In this document: positions 47,045 through 60,710 of the stretch, piece after piece
Layout: the number at the start of each line of letters is the position of its first letter
Position numbering within the stretch: the first letter of the stretch is position 1
NCBI GenBank assembly: GCA_025331435.1
Contig: JAIWNI010000004.1
Location: forward strand, 186,001 to 250,000
Direction: 5' to 3'
DNA length: 64,000 nucleotides
Origin: Choanephora cucurbitarum
Taxonomy: Eukaryota; Mucoromycota; Mucoromycetes; Mucorales; Choanephoraceae
Position numbers and translations under genes: made by a program
The notes under the pieces: model-generated
The model's input: only the letters and a program-made list of their open reading frames with translations
Told to the model about the DNA's origin: nothing
The model's database searches: none

Positions 47045-49077
47045 TTAAGGAGGAGGCGATACACGAGCTGAATTAGGGCCAGAAGTAGCAGGCGTATTAC
47101 CATTACCATTGATAGTATGTTTTTTGCCCTTTAACATGTTTTTCAATGCACGTAAAGCAAAGACAGTTAAGCCAATACCTGCCCAATCTTCATCATGTAG
47201 ATCGCGAAGATCGCCCACTGTCATGATATCTTGATTCTTAAGCTTGTTAGCCCATTCATGTGCCTTTTCAACATTTCGATGACTGGCAATAGCACAATCT
47301 CTGACAAACAACTCAATGTCTGTATCATCAGCATACTCTATACATAAACAAATATGAGATGAAGTGTTCTAATTGATGGTCATCCTATTTTCTTTTTTAC
47401 CTTCGAGAATACGAGATACAAGTGCTTCACGTGTAGTAGAAGTCAAGGGTGGAGAAGCACTTGATTCTGGCTTCTTGGATTCATTTTCTGCAGAAGGTCG
47501 AGCCATAAGGGTTGTATCAATTCTGAGATCATGATCAAACCGAGGATTTTTCTTTTTGAGGATCTCAAGTTGCTCAGAAGTAATCAACTGAGTTTCCTTC
47601 ATCTCCAAGATACTCTGAATCGCATTCTGATAACGCAATTCAGCAGCAATCGCACGGTTTTCATAGCCATCACATTTGGATTCGACCTCCATTACATGTT
47701 CAGCTGCCTTTTCGAGTTGTTCGCGTGTCTTTTCTAATTCGGTACGAATGTCGCTTTCCCTTCTCCAGATAGAATCTTTTGTCTGATCTTCATCATCACC
47801 ATCACCCTTTCCTTCCTTGTCTTCACTGCTGACGATGGCTGGTTTTTCCATGTCTCTCAAGATACGATTGATTTCCTTTGTGATATGATGTTGATATCGT
47901 TCAGGGAGTACTTGTTCTTCAATCATTTCACGCACAACTTGTTCTGCAGTATCTGTCTCGACATTGAAGTCGAATTTGACAGATAGCTTATCCATACCCT
48001 TAAAGATTACCTGAAGTGTTAGGTGAACATGAGCAGGGTCAGCAGCCAGCAAAACCACATCTGGTTCAACTGCAAGGAAAGTATGTTCCAAGATCTCTTG
48101 AGCAGACATTCTTTCTTCTTCATTATTTAGACAGTTTTCAATTATATTCTTCACCTCATCGTTCTGTATTTCAGATAGACTAGCCGGTTTCACGCCCTAT
48201 TTTTTTTTTATACATGATTAGCCTATACGATCAATAAAAAAAGAAACATTTCCAGACTTACAGAAGATACTTTTTTGTAGATCTGAGCAGCATTCTTACA
48301 TTCACCATAGGGATAGTCACCAGTTACCATTTCCAAAAGACACATACCAAATGCATAGATATCTACTTTTTCATTGTACCCTTGTTCCTCATACATCTCA
48401 GGTGCCATAAATTCAGGTGTACCAATGATAGTGTATTTCTTGCCCATCTTCATCTCTGCTGTGCCCATGTCACCAATCTTGACTTCACCATGAGCACCGT
48501 TGATAAAGATATTATCACACTTGATATCTCTATGGATAATAGGAGGGTTGTAGCCATGAAGATAAGCTAGACCTTTTAAGATCTGACGAGACCAACGCTT
48601 GACGATCTTGAGATTGGGCAGATTGAGTTTGCGAATGTACTCGCGTAAAGTACCTGAGGTCATGAGTTCAGTGATAAATACAAATTCGTTCTTGTGGTGC
48701 CAAGCGTCATGAAAAGCGATGATGTTGGGATGGCGGACTGATTTGAGGATGCCAATCTCATGTTCCATTTCCTTGTGATCAATCGACTTGGTGGCCTGCA
48801 TGGTGTTCCATGCCACTTCGTACCCTTCCTCTCGATCAATAGCCTTGTAGACAATCTTATAAGCTCCTTTGCCCAACAGAGTGTTTAGGCGGACATAGCG
48901 TTCGTTGGGAGAGACCTCAAGAACCTTTTCTGTGTCATGGGAGCGAGATTGGTCAATGATGTCCTGTGTGTTGAGTCGAAAGTTGGTTTTTGTGCCTACG
49001 AAGGAAGGTCTATCCAGAGGATCGTCTTCATAGTTGGCAAGATCCTCTTGGAAACCGACAGATTGAGGGTCTGGCAT
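47045..49077 (-). CDS. WNK-type (with-no-lysine) protein kinase
   Basis: Ser/Thr kinase with the WNK signature. The glycine loop LGKGAYKIVYKAID carries the lysine that WNKs use, while the usual strand-3 lysine is replaced (VAWNTMQ). Exons 48262-49077, 47401-48196 and 47045-47337 give about 635 aa. Catalytic motifs are intact: IIHRDIKCDNIFI, IGDMGTAEM and GTPEFMAPEMYEEQGYNEKVDIYAFG. After the kinase comes a region like the OSR1/WNK autoinhibitory domain (LQVIFKGMDKLSVKFDFNVETDTAEQVV), then a Glu/Lys coiled coil, then a C-terminal helical region (HEWANKLKNQDIMTVGDLRDL then DWAGIGLTVFALRAL) resembling a SAM-like fold. In animals WNKs sense chloride and volume; the fungal role is unknown to me. 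Confidence 0.93.
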
Positions 49078-50918
49078 AGTATAAACTGTCTAAATAAATA
49101 AAGAAGGAAGAGAGGGGTGGGGTGATGTGGTAGAGAAAAGACAAATAAAAAGAAATCTAGCTAATCTGATTATCTTCTATTTTTTTCTGAAAGAGAGCAT
49201 TACAATTTAAACATCAGCAACCTGATTTGACAATGCTTATGGCGTACAGTGTGTTACCTTGAATTTGAAGAGAATGACAACAATGACACGAAAACAAACA
49301 AAACAGGTATTCTCGGTTTAATGAAGAAACACGTTAGATTATTACAAAAGGGTTTAGAAAGAGAAAAAAAAAGAGAGAGAGAAGAGAGCCTAATTTTTTT
49401 TAATTGGTATTCTTAGCCACTCGGGTCCTAACAGTAGAGGAATTTTTTTTTTTCAGTGTATATAAATCATAGATCAAAAATCAGTGAGCCTATAAGATTG
49501 AGTGAAAGTCACGTACGTTCATTTTTTCTATATCTTTTTTTTCTTTTTCTTTTAAGCTAACGTCAAATTCATCTGTGGAGTGGAATATCATAAAAAAAAA
49601 CAGGTCAAGAAGGATAGGATAGACTAACAACGGCTATAGACTGAGTTCATTGTGCTTTATACAATTCGGCTTTGTTGTAGATAGCATACCTATCATAACC
49701 AATGTATGCGTTTATGACTTAAATCAGATTGTCTCTTGAGCATATCTGAAGAACAACGGCTTCCATTCTTTTGGCGTCTAGCCTAAATAAGCAACAACAT
49801 GATCTAATCTTGGTCCATTGTATTTATAGCTAAATGCTTAACTTTCTTTCCTTTTAAGCCTCAGCATACTGAAAGAATTTCAAAGAGTAAAAAAAAAAGA
49901 TATCTAGATCACTATGACTTTCTATTAAACAAAAACAAAGGGGGAAATATATCTATTTTAATAGCATTTACACTTTAAATAAGGGAAACATTAATAGTGT
50001 ACGCTTTGGATAGTGAAGCTTATTATATGGAGCAAATCCATTTAGGTTCCAAGAATGCAACATGATGTCTAGAAAGGGGAATTTGTTCAAGTCAACCTAT
50101 GAACTCCTTTTTAATTCTTCCTTCTTGTTCTTTGAATGTATCAACATTGATTTAAATAGCTTTCTTCTTGTTTTTTTTGTTTATTAGAGAAACTAATAGG
50201 GATAGACAGCCTTCTAAACCACTTTAACTATAAACGATGTAATGAAGAATATCCACTGCATAATTGTTAGGATTCAAGTAATAAGAGAGACAACATAGAG
50301 AAATGACAACAAAATGCAGGATGCAATGTCTGATCTCAACAGATTGACAAGTGCATAAATGTTTCAGTTTACGATAATCACAAATAGAGACACCTGTTTT
50401 CTCTTTCATAGAAAATGAGAATATATGCTCATGATATTGTTCGATGTATGATCATAACACAATGCAGATAGGTTGCGTAGTTTATGGTCATTCCCATGTG
50501 CCAAATGGAATCACAGAGCGAGAAACAACAGTGTGTAACTTTATGTTGTGTCGACTGATTTATCTTCTTCTTCTTCTATTTCTATTTAGAGATGTATGAA
50601 AAGACAGAAAATTCATTCTTGAGAAACATGACATGTCATTTTCCTAGTTAGTGCTTATAAGGCTTAGTATAGACCAATCCAAATAAAGTGTGTGTAAGCT
50701 TCAGTTTTTTTTTGTTAGAACTTTTGATTATCTGCATGAACTTCCCATGCTTCTATTCATGACAACTTAAGTAACGCGGAGAACCATAAAAGGCATTTTT
50801 AAGTTGTTGATTCGAATCACATGCCACTATCAGTAAGATAGTTTGTTTATATGTATCCTGTGCACTGGTTTTCTTTTTATTATCCTTTTTTTTTTCTCTT
50901 TACTTTTTTTCTTTTATC
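49078..50918. other. Intergenic region, no gene seen
   Basis: About 1.8 kb of AT-rich DNA between divergent start codons. It contains purine-rich GA tracts near 49364-49388 and poly-T/A runs. No convincing ORF, tRNA or inverted repeat was identified. Confidence 0.45.
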
Positions 50919-52535
50919 ATGACATCTGCTATACAACTAAATATCGTATCCAATGTAGATACAATACACACCTTTCATAGTGAAGATGACACTTCTTTAC
51001 CTGATGAATCTTATTCAATTACAGGAGTCGTAGAGCTTGATTTATATCATCCAATTCACATTAGACAGCTTTCAGTTCAATTTGAGGGACAGATCGAAAG
51101 CATCTTTAGCACATCTGACTTCTTTCAAGACACTAATAACACTAAAGCCAACGATGAAATCCCTCTGAACAAATGGAGCACAGTTGAATCAGGCAAACTC
51201 ATGGACAGATTGACACGCAAAGCGATGGGTGAGACCAGCGCGACTTTCTCTATTCTCAAGGAGAAAGTCAAGATCCTTCAAGGTTCACATTACCTCAATA
51301 AAGGCAAATACAGTTGGCCCTTTTCTATCGTGATCCAAAATGTAGCATCCCTTCCTCCCTCAATCTTGATACCACATCACAGAATTCATTATCAACTCTC
51401 AGCTCGCATCAAACTAAACTCAATCAAAGAACGCATGAAGATCTCTTACTGGCAAGCAACCAACCGTATGTTACAATTTAACCCAAGATCAGACGCACCT
51501 TCTCTATCTCCATCTTCTGCCGTATCCACAGATGCATTATCATCTTCTTCTCCTCCTCTTTCACCTGAATCACTTTCGTTCTCGACTCTTGAAAACGCAA
51601 ATAAATCCAAAAGAAGGAATCTACTCGGTGTGAGTATGCCGATCAAAATATGCCGACACAGCTATCCTAGTCTTTATTCACTTTATCAACTTCATCGGAT
51701 TCGGTATCGAGGCCATCGCGAGAACCATATTGAATATGAAATATCCATGACAAAATTTGCTTGTCTACAGAAACGATCGTTTGGTTTTACCTGTCGATTT
51801 TTACCTCTCTGTCCAGAGGCCAAAATAGCAAAACTTGAATATTACTTGGAACAAATTGAAACTTATCCGTAAGTGAGTTGTCTGTTTTGACTTTTATTTT
51901 TTTTTAACTTGTGCCTATAGTATACGTGCTGGTGATTTCAGCCCCAAGTTGGTGTTTAGTAATACAGGCAGTAGTCCACTATTGCCACGACATCGACGAT
52001 TTTCACGTATGAATTTCCTTTTTTTTTTTCTCTCTTAAAAAAAAAATTAATATTCACTTTGTGATTGTTAGGCACAACCTTTGAAATGAATGAATACCAA
52101 CATGGATCTGAAATTGGTAAAAGAATCATATAAAAGAAAAAGAAAAAGGAACAAAATTAGCTAACAGTATTCCTTTTAGATTTACATTTATTGTTGGATT
52201 TACCTCAAATATCACCTCATATTCAAACAGATATGCTTCGAATTCATCACAAGTTAAGGTTGATTGTTAGATTTGTGGATGAAGAAAAGGAACGCAACAT
52301 GTCCTTGAGCTTTCCTATTACGCTCGGAACAGTTCCTAAACTACGTTCATCAATTGATAGTGCTGAGCGGCCATTGATTGAGGAGAGTGATACTGTACAT
52401 GTACGACAAGGTTTAGATGCATGGTTATTTGAAGGTCAAGAACAGTTTACTGCATCCTATTTTGAGGCCTATAACAAGTTACCAAGCTATCGTGATGCTA
52501 TCAGGGAAGGTAATCCTCCCTCTCCATTCTTTTAA
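50919..52535 (+). CDS. Arrestin-like (alpha-arrestin) domain protein
   Basis: Exons 50919-51868, 51921-52006, 52072-52116 and 52180-52535 give about 478 aa. The N-terminal half has the beta-sandwich pattern of an arrestin N domain: YSITGVVELDLYHPIHIRQLSVQFEGQIES, then KGKYSWPFSIVIQNVASLPPSI and HHRIHYQLSARI. A Ser/Pro-rich insertion (DALSSSSPPLSPESLSFS) lies inside. The C-terminal part (HHKLRLIVRFVDEEKERNMSLSFPITLG) fits the arrestin C domain, ending with KLPSYRDAI, an L-P-x-Y motif of the kind bound by WW domains of Rsp5/Nedd4 ubiquitin ligases. Likely an adaptor for endocytic ubiquitination of membrane transporters. The fold call is by pattern, so moderately sure. Confidence 0.78.
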
Positions 52536-52833
52536 TGAAAATATCCTTTATACAATTATTACCTCCCTCTTTTTTTTATGAAGGTTACAATATTTCAATG
52601 TAACCATCACTATCATTATTTCTTTATATCGATAATTTACATATTTACTTCTGTGTCCTACTCTGGTGTTAAACATAACATTTCTGGAAATATATTACAA
52701 TAATAAGAAAGAGAGAGAATATTTTGGCATGTTGAATGGCTATTTACCTTTTTCTTTTTCTAAATGACACGATGGGTGGGGAACGAAGCCGAAAGGACAT
52801 CAATTAAGACATTTGATAGTAGCCCGAGTTGTA
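52536..52833. other. 3' flank of arrestin-like gene
   Basis: About 300 bp of AT-rich DNA containing the 3' UTR of the arrestin-like gene, running up to the inverted-repeat element. No gene seen. Confidence 0.4.
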
Positions 52834-52915
52834 CAGTAGCCACTCGATTTAAGAGTATTTGATTTAAGAGTACAAACCTCAAGAATGTTGACACTCTTAA
52901 ATCGAGTGGCTACTG
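52834..52915. mobile_element. 82-bp MITE-like palindromic element with perfect 23-bp terminal inverted repeats
   Basis: Positions 52834-52856 and 52893-52915 are exact reverse complements (starting CAGTAGCCACTCGATTTAAG). The 36-bp centre contains a direct repeat of GATTTAAGAGTA. The left side is preceded by TA; on the right the adjoining dinucleotide is CA, so the second half of a TA duplication may have mutated. The outer sequence resembles the ends of the element at 14313-14484. It is noncoding and could form a long hairpin if transcribed. Confidence 0.75.
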
Positions 52916-55446
52916 CATCTTGATAGAGAGGGAGTGAACCGACTGAGTGTAGAGTCTATTGAGAAAGCATTAGACGACTCTAAGAGTAGTCTTGTGTCAA
53001 GGGCAACAAAAGGAAGAGAGCCTACATCTTTGTCAGATTTCTAGAAAAGTTTGAAACTAAACTCAAATCAGGAATGCTAATTAAAGCAAAGTTTATGGAT
53101 ACATATAATGATAGATAACTTTTGGGAATTGAAAAATAACTTTGCCTAGTCAAGTAGAGTAGGAAGACAAGAATAGACATAAAGAACTTGTTGCTCTAAA
53201 AAAAGAGAGAGAAGGGAAGATTAGTAACTGAAAAAAAATGCATTGATTCTGCCTTAAATCATTAGCATAGAAAAAAGCCGAAAATAATGAAATGTTAGTG
53301 TACCTTTATTCTCTCTGTACTATGTGCAATCAGTCTCGAATTATGGGAGCATTGAACGTTGTTGATACCATCAAAGTCACTAGCCATTGCATAAGAAGGT
53401 AATATCCTCTCAAAAAGCGACACAGCATCGTGGAATTTGTCCTTACTTCATTATTTATGTCTAAAGTGTAAAAGCCAGAGCCCTGTTGTTTTTGACAGTA
53501 TTCGATATATAAGTTCTTATTGTCAAATGGGTTTCGTTAGAAAAAATAACGATTTTTCATTCAGTAGCAAATGAACAGTTTAGTATAGCTAACTTGTTTT
53601 TTCTTGTTGGGCTTCTTTAGCTGTGTCGGGTAAGAAGCGGCAATAGTATCTATGACAAAGGCTGTCTGTTTATTGAGATTTGTGATGGTTCTTGTCTATC
53701 TTCATAAGATTGTTACGCCATTTCTTGAAGTTATGAAGTTTTCCTTCTCTCTTTTTTTTTTTAGGAAAATATGATTTTCCAAGAGATAATAAACAGCCCT
53801 TTTGCTATATCCTAAGGATCGAAAGGTGCAGCTTGCAGTAGATCAAACAACAGCCCCCCTGGTAAGGATCAACTAAGCCATCAACACCAAACTACATTGA
53901 TAAGCTGAATTCAAATGTTCTACAATCGTCATCGATCAGAATCACTCTCGAAAACGAGCCTTTAGTGATACTCGAGAGATGAAACCAGATAGATACCATT
54001 GATGAATAAATTCTAAAAGAAACATTCTTTGTAAATAAGCTGATGAAATTGCTGAAAGTTAGGTTTCCTGATGCATGCAAAATGGTTGGTACCTGAGCGC
54101 CGGATGACAGTGGGATTTCAAGAATACCAAGCTACACGTCATGTTGTGATTTGTTTTTAAAAACAGGAGGCGGATCGGTTTGCCATGTTCTCTCTCTCTT
54201 TCTCTCCCTTCGACCTATCGCTCACTGTCGTTGATACGCCAATATCTTATCACCACTGATGTATTTGTTTTATCAAAGGCGGAAGCAGCTGCACTCTTTT
54301 GGCCTGACGGTGAAGATTCTTCTCCTTTAAAGTTTCATTCCTCCTCTCCTCTAACTTATGCAAGGCGTGTCAAACGATTGTCTGTTTAATCAGTGATGGT
54401 AGTTTGATGAAGATAAAAAAAAATTGATTGTGGTATATGGACAAGACTACCTTGCCTTAGATCTTCTTCCCTTTTTTGTATTCTTTGTGCTTTTCTTTTT
54501 TGGGGGGGATCTATCATATGAGATCATTGACAAAACAACAACAAACATGCATTTGTTTATGAGTTCAAACCTATTGACGACCATAGGATACTATTTTCTT
54601 TTTTTTTAGTTCTGCAAACCAACTCGTGGACAGGTCACCTTTGAAACAGCTAAGCAGAAGCTGCAGTACGCTCTGGTCTTTAAGCCACAGAGAAAAAGGA
54701 CACACTAAAACCACGAGTCAACATCGATATGTATATAAGTTGGTCTGCTTCAATAAAATGATAGCGCATAACATATTAAGACAATTATAGCATTTATACG
54801 TTTACAATTACTAAAAAGAGAGTAAAAAAAAAACGTGGCATATATTTTCTAAATATTAAACAATAAGAAAGCAGATTCATTATGAATAGCATTTCTATCA
54901 ATCAAAACACTTATTTTTACCCGAGATTTAGCCCTAATAAGTATCATTAAGATATATATATTTGAGTATGAATGCATGTACGCTAAAGGGCTGGTTGTCT
55001 TAGAAATATGTAAACGTCTTTGCTGCTAAGGGGCCGTCAACAATGAATATACGATAAAAGATCATGAACTGAAGGAGAATCCTTACAATAATTAATCATG
55101 TGCATGTTCAAAAGAGATATTTCACTAGATAAATACACCAAGACAGTGTTATAAACAAAATACAAAATCGCTAGAAGAGTGCTTATCTCGAAATGTCTCT
55201 TGATCTACACAAGGATAGATATGGCTTGTCATGCGGTTGTTGAAGAGAAGGAGATAGTGTACCTTTTTTTTTTTGGCAGAAAAAAAAAATATCACTATTT
55301 TAGCTTGTGCATGACTCACATTTTGATGAAATACCAATAAGAGCTTTGAATTTCAAACAAGTGAGTAAACCTTTAAAAGGCAACTTTTTATTTTAATATT
55401 ATTTTTCTTTTTTGTTTATATTTTTTTTCTTCTCTTGTTATACAGT
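52916..55446. other. Gene-poor AT-rich DNA
   Basis: About 2.5 kb without a convincing gene. A 69-codon plus-strand frame at 54180-54389 has a protein-like second half (EAAALFWPDGEDSSPLKF) but no supporting splice context. The last 60 bases are a T-rich leader for the transporter gene at 55447. Confidence 0.4.
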
Positions 55447-56953
55447 ATGAAATCAAAACATTATGGGTCTATTTCAGCAGGACCTACCGTAAAAGAAGTT
55501 GTCTTGTCAGCAGCAGAAAGAGATCTATTACAGTCAGAGAAGCCTGGTTATGGCACTCGTTCAAAAATCGAATGTGCCTTCAATCTAGTAAACTCGACTG
55601 TAGGTGCAGGCATCATTGGCTTACCATTTGCTATCTATCTCGCTGGCTTCTGGACAGCCATTCTACTGTCGATTTTTGTGGCTATCATTTCTCAATTGGG
55701 CTTGCATATGTTGGTTATCTCAGGCCAACGATCAGGCACATATAAATTTGCAGACCTGATGGAATATTCATTTGGACGATTGGGTTATCATTTTCTCAAT
55801 TTCCTTATTCTTATTCAGGCAACAGGTGCTTGTGTGAGTTATTTCATACGTAAGTTTTCAAAAAAAAAAAGGAGATGATGACATTTTCTGAGCAAATTTT
55901 GTTTTCTAGTGATTGGCGATACCATTCCAATCTTATTGGCTCTTTATTTCCCCGACTATCCAAGTATGACAGAGCGATCATTTGTCATATCATTCATTGC
56001 TATCGTTTTGGTAATGATGACAGAAAAGAATGAATTCACACCTATCTAACTGTCTATTTTTTCAGGTCTTTCCTCTTAACCTTTCTCGATCGATTGGTGC
56101 AGTAGCCAAATGGTCTATTCTATCCGTCCTTTGTTTACCCATCATCTTGCTGACACTTTTGATCCGAGCTCCCGCCTATAGCGCAGCACATGAAGCTCCG
56201 CTGAATTGGCAAGGACCTGATATTTTTGGAGCACTCGGTATACTTGCATTTGCATTCTCATGCTCTCACGTCTGTTTCAGTGTCTTTCTGAGCCTTTCCG
56301 ATCAGACCAGTCGAGCATGGACCATCACGACCAGTCTTGCTTCTGTCATGAGTTGGATTGCCTCTATCTCTTTTGCCTTGATTGGCTATCTCTGTTTCGG
56401 TCAAGATGTACAGCCCAACTTATTTTTGAATTTCCCTGCAGACGATGCAGTTGTGAATGTGGGACGCTTTGCCTTGGGATTCAGCATGATCCTGACGATT
56501 CCAATGGTCTTTTATCCTTTTAGAGAAGCTGTACAAAAGATGATTGGTTTTGAGACAGCCAATAAGCAGCCTACTGCCGTTCAGCATTATGCCGTTACAG
56601 TTGTGCTTTTTGTCTTCTTGACAGGTTTGGGTATCTATATTCGATCGTTGGGTAAGGTGTATGGCTTTATAGGTGGATTTGCAGCCACCTTTTTGGCTTA
56701 TATCCTCCCTGCCTCTGCCTGTCTGATCACTCGACGTTACCCAGCCGTCTTACCCGATATGGTTTCTTCTGTTACCACACCCACCGAAGATGACGATGTT
56801 GTTCTTATTGAGCAGGATGAAGAAGTCAATGGATTGAAAGACGAAATTGAAAGTGAAGCCGTTCCTTTTGGTATGTTAGATTTTGCTGCTATCTTTTTGA
56901 TCATCTGGGGTCTTGTTGTCATGGTTTTTGCTACTGCTGGTGTATTTCGATAA
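55447..56953 (+). CDS. AAAP-family amino acid transporter (SLC38/Avt-like)
   Basis: Multi-pass amino acid transporter, probably vacuolar by analogy with yeast Avt proteins. Exons 55447-55849, 55910-56010 and 56066-56953 join in frame to about 463 aa. After a short polar N-terminus (MKSKHYGSISAGP) TM1 contains FNLVNSTVGAGIIGLPFAIYLAG, the family's hallmark. About ten more hydrophobic segments follow, including FADLMEYSFGRLGYHFLNFLI, PLNLSRSIGAVAKWSILS, LAFAFSCSHVCFSVFLSL and GYLCFGQDVQPNLFLNFP. An acidic loop (PTEDDDVVLIEQDEEVNGLKDEIESEAVP) precedes the last TM helix. Direction of transport and substrates cannot be read from sequence. Convergent with the cyclophilin gene, stops about 118 bp apart. 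Confidence 0.92.
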
Positions 56954-57071
56954 TCCAAATCCTCGTGTTGATATAGACTTTATATCTCTTTCTTTATACA
57001 CATATATACCTCTCTTTTTTTCCCAATACCACTTTATTTATTATGTTGTAAATAAATCCTTATTTTTTTTT

Positions 57072-58358
57072 TTAAAGTTGTCCACAATCTACAATAGTCA
57101 CTCGTTTAGAGGGCTTTCCACTTTGTGTACCACATCTTTCCATCTCTTTCACCACATTCATGCCAGATGTAACACGGCCAAATACAACATGCTTTCCATC
57201 TAACCAAGATGTCTTTTCTGTACAGATAAAGAACTGACTTCCATTTGTGTTTGGACCAGCATTAGCCATAGAAAGAGTACCCTAAAGCAAGGTAAAGGTG
57301 AATAAAAAGAAGATCAGTTGGTTGTTCTTACATAAAGACTTACAGGCTCAGTATGCTTTAATGTAAAGTTTTCATCTGCAAATCGACCACCATAAATTGA
57401 TTTACCACCTGTACCATTTCCCTTTGTCATATCACCACCTTGACACATAAATTGAGGAATGATACGATGAAATGATGTATTTTTGTAACCAAAGCCCTTT
57501 TCGCCTGTACATAATGCTCTAAAGTTTTCTACGCCAAACATCAATATCACGCTTTCTTCCTATTTTTTTTTGAGGGAAATTTACCTGCTGTTTTAGGTAC
57601 TACATCACCACGCAACTATCATAAAAGAATAGATCAGTTTACTTTCTCTTTAATGTTATAAGAGGGGGTCTATTTTTTTTTTACCTCCATTTCAATACGT
57701 CCTGCTAATGATCCATTGATAGCAATATCCATATAAACGCGAGATCGACCACCGGGTACTGAGTGAGGTTCTGTCTCTTGCTCGCTATCACTATCATCTT
57801 GTGTTGTCTCTTCTTTCGATTGTTCGTCGTTCTCGGGATTAGCATATTTCTGTAACCATGACTCCTCTGTCCAGACTATAACCAAAACAAGTTCAATGGA
57901 TGTGCTATCATTTTGGCACACATTCTATTTCTTACCTGCACGGTGGGATGTAGCTGTCACGTTATGTGGTTTGGCCATCTGAACACGAATGACTTTACCA
58001 TAAAGTTCTGCTAGATGCATGTTGTCCATAGCAGCCTGACAATCTTCAGGTAATTCGAATTCAACAAATCCATATCCCTTATGGGCAGCAGTAGCTAATG
58101 TGGATCATCAGTCTGATGTATCTCGTCATTCAAATGGACTTACTTTACAGTCTCGGGCAGTATCCGGCAAGAGTTGAACAGCTACAATCTCGCCGAATGG
58201 AATGAAAGCTGCATGTAATATAGCTTCAGTCACTTGTTGATCAATACCACCTTGAAGAAAGTCATCGATTAGATCAGACGATTGAAAAAACGCGTGTTAT
58301 TCTAATTACCAATATAAAGTGTTGTCTTGTTATCTTTGGAAATATTAACAGTTGTCAT
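57072..58358 (-). CDS. RRM-cyclophilin fusion, Cyp33/PPIE-like peptidyl-prolyl isomerase
   Basis: Nuclear peptidyl-prolyl cis-trans isomerase with an N-terminal RNA-recognition motif, matching Cyp33/PPIE, found in spliceosomes and linked to MLL PHD fingers in animals. Multiple short exons on the minus strand; the start is the ATG at 58358 ([16 protein letters not shown]). The RRM has [30 protein letters not shown] and RNP1 [21 protein letters not shown]. An acidic linker follows ([16 protein letters not shown] region), then the cyclophilin fold: [95 protein letters not shown]. Catalytic Arg (FHRI), Phe and Trp residues are present. Exon joins near 57310 and 57580 are approximate. Confidence 0.94.
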
Positions 58359-58771
58359 CGTTTTGGTGTAAAAAAAAAAAAAAGAAAATTATCACTACAG
58401 TGGACTTTAAGCACTGAGTTTGTATCTGTCAGAGGGTCACTTCATATAACTGTACCTCTACGTCACGTGATACGACATGGCTGAACAGAGTTTTTTGAAC
58501 AAAAAAGCTAAAGAGCTTCTCTTTTAAAAAGAGAGAGAGAAATGTACAGAATCACTGGGTTTAAATAATAAGCTTATAGTTTCTCTTCTAGTCTTTGTGC
58601 CTAACTCTACCAATGTACTTTTATAAGCTTTGCCCTGTTTATTTGGGGCACATATCTAAATGAAATCTTGCTTTCAAATTAGGCAAGCAAAAAAGAAAAA
58701 TTACTTTTTTATATATTTTTTATTTTTTAATTTTCTCTATTTCTTTCTTTCTTTTTGCCCATCTCGTTAAA
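58359..58771. promoter_or_regulatory. Divergent promoter region, Cyp33-like and PP2A genes
   Basis: 413 bp between divergent starts. It contains a CACGTGAT E-box-like site near 58465 (GTCACGTGATACG) that could bind a bHLH factor, plus T-rich leaders on each side. Regulation itself is inference. Confidence 0.45.
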
Positions 58772-59929
<1,158 letters not shown>

Positions 59930-60215
59930 AAGCCCTATAACCCTTTACTTTCTTTGCTTCAAGTTGAAAATTAAAAAATAAAAACGAAAATAAAATCATA
60001 CCATCTATCACCCACTTGGTTTCATTCCTGCATAAAACAAGAGTGGCTATGATTTAGCAGATGGAAAAGGATAAAAATGCGTATTATTCTCTTTTTTTTA
60101 TTTTCTTTCATTATAAAAATGAACAAGTTAATGCCTATTCAACAATTAAAGACAACTAGGTAAAAAAAGGCTTTAGGGGTTACATTGGTTTAATACAAGA
60201 AAAAAAAGATCTTTT

Positions 60216-60558
60216 ATGACTAGTCCATGTTATCTCTTTCGTAAAAATCCTGGTTTTGATGAAATAAAAGGTAAAAATAGCGTATGTGCTTAATACCCTA
60301 TCCTAAACCCAATAAAATCAGTGCATAATAGTGATAGTTTAATGGAAAATGCACCTGAATGGAAAGAAGCAACAGCCACTGAAAGTGAAGCTGATGTATA
60401 AATAAACAAAAAAAATTAGCATGTTGGTTTATCTAATGATTCCCTTTTAGATCAAGGCAGAAAAAGAGCCTGATGTAAGCCCACAAGTATTAAGGGAAGA
60501 AACAGCTGAATGGGTTCGCTCTCACCGAGATGCTGAAGGCAATCTACCGATGCATTAA
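60216..60558 (+). CDS. Small conserved-looking 78-aa protein, function unknown
   Basis: Three small exons (60216-60270, 60322-60395, 60451-60558) join in frame to 78 aa with consensus splice ends. Both introns are about 50 nt. The protein reads MTSPCYLFRKNPGFDEIK, then a segment with ENAPEWKEATATESEADIKAE, then LREETAEWVRSHRDAEGNLP and a stop. It has no signal peptide or membrane segment. The APEW...SEADIKAE pattern reminds me of a small fungal mitochondrial protein family, but that is a weak memory. It is too small to stand out in an ORF list, and the splice pattern is its main support. It lies between the PP2A and uL1 genes on the same strand. Confidence 0.65.
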
Positions 60559-60710
60559 AATTTTATATAAATAAAAAAATCAGTAGGACTTTTAAATCGG
60601 TTCGGTCCAAACAATATCCTTTAATATTAAAACTCAGCACACACTTCCCTATGTAAGCACTGGCTTTGCTTCATCCTTAGAGTTCCTTCTCTTTTCATCT
60701 CTATCTAACA

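Noticed and set aside
48262..49077. Possibility that the kinase at 47-49 kb is a dead pseudokinase because the strand-3 lysine is missing
   Set aside because: The alternative lysine in GAYK plus intact HRDIKCDN and DMG motifs is exactly the WNK arrangement, which is active. The DMG in place of DFG deserves note but does not prove inactivity.
54180..54389. Plus-strand 69-codon frame in the gap before the AAAP transporter
   Set aside because: Its first half is low-complexity CT repeat translation and there is no splice or homology support.
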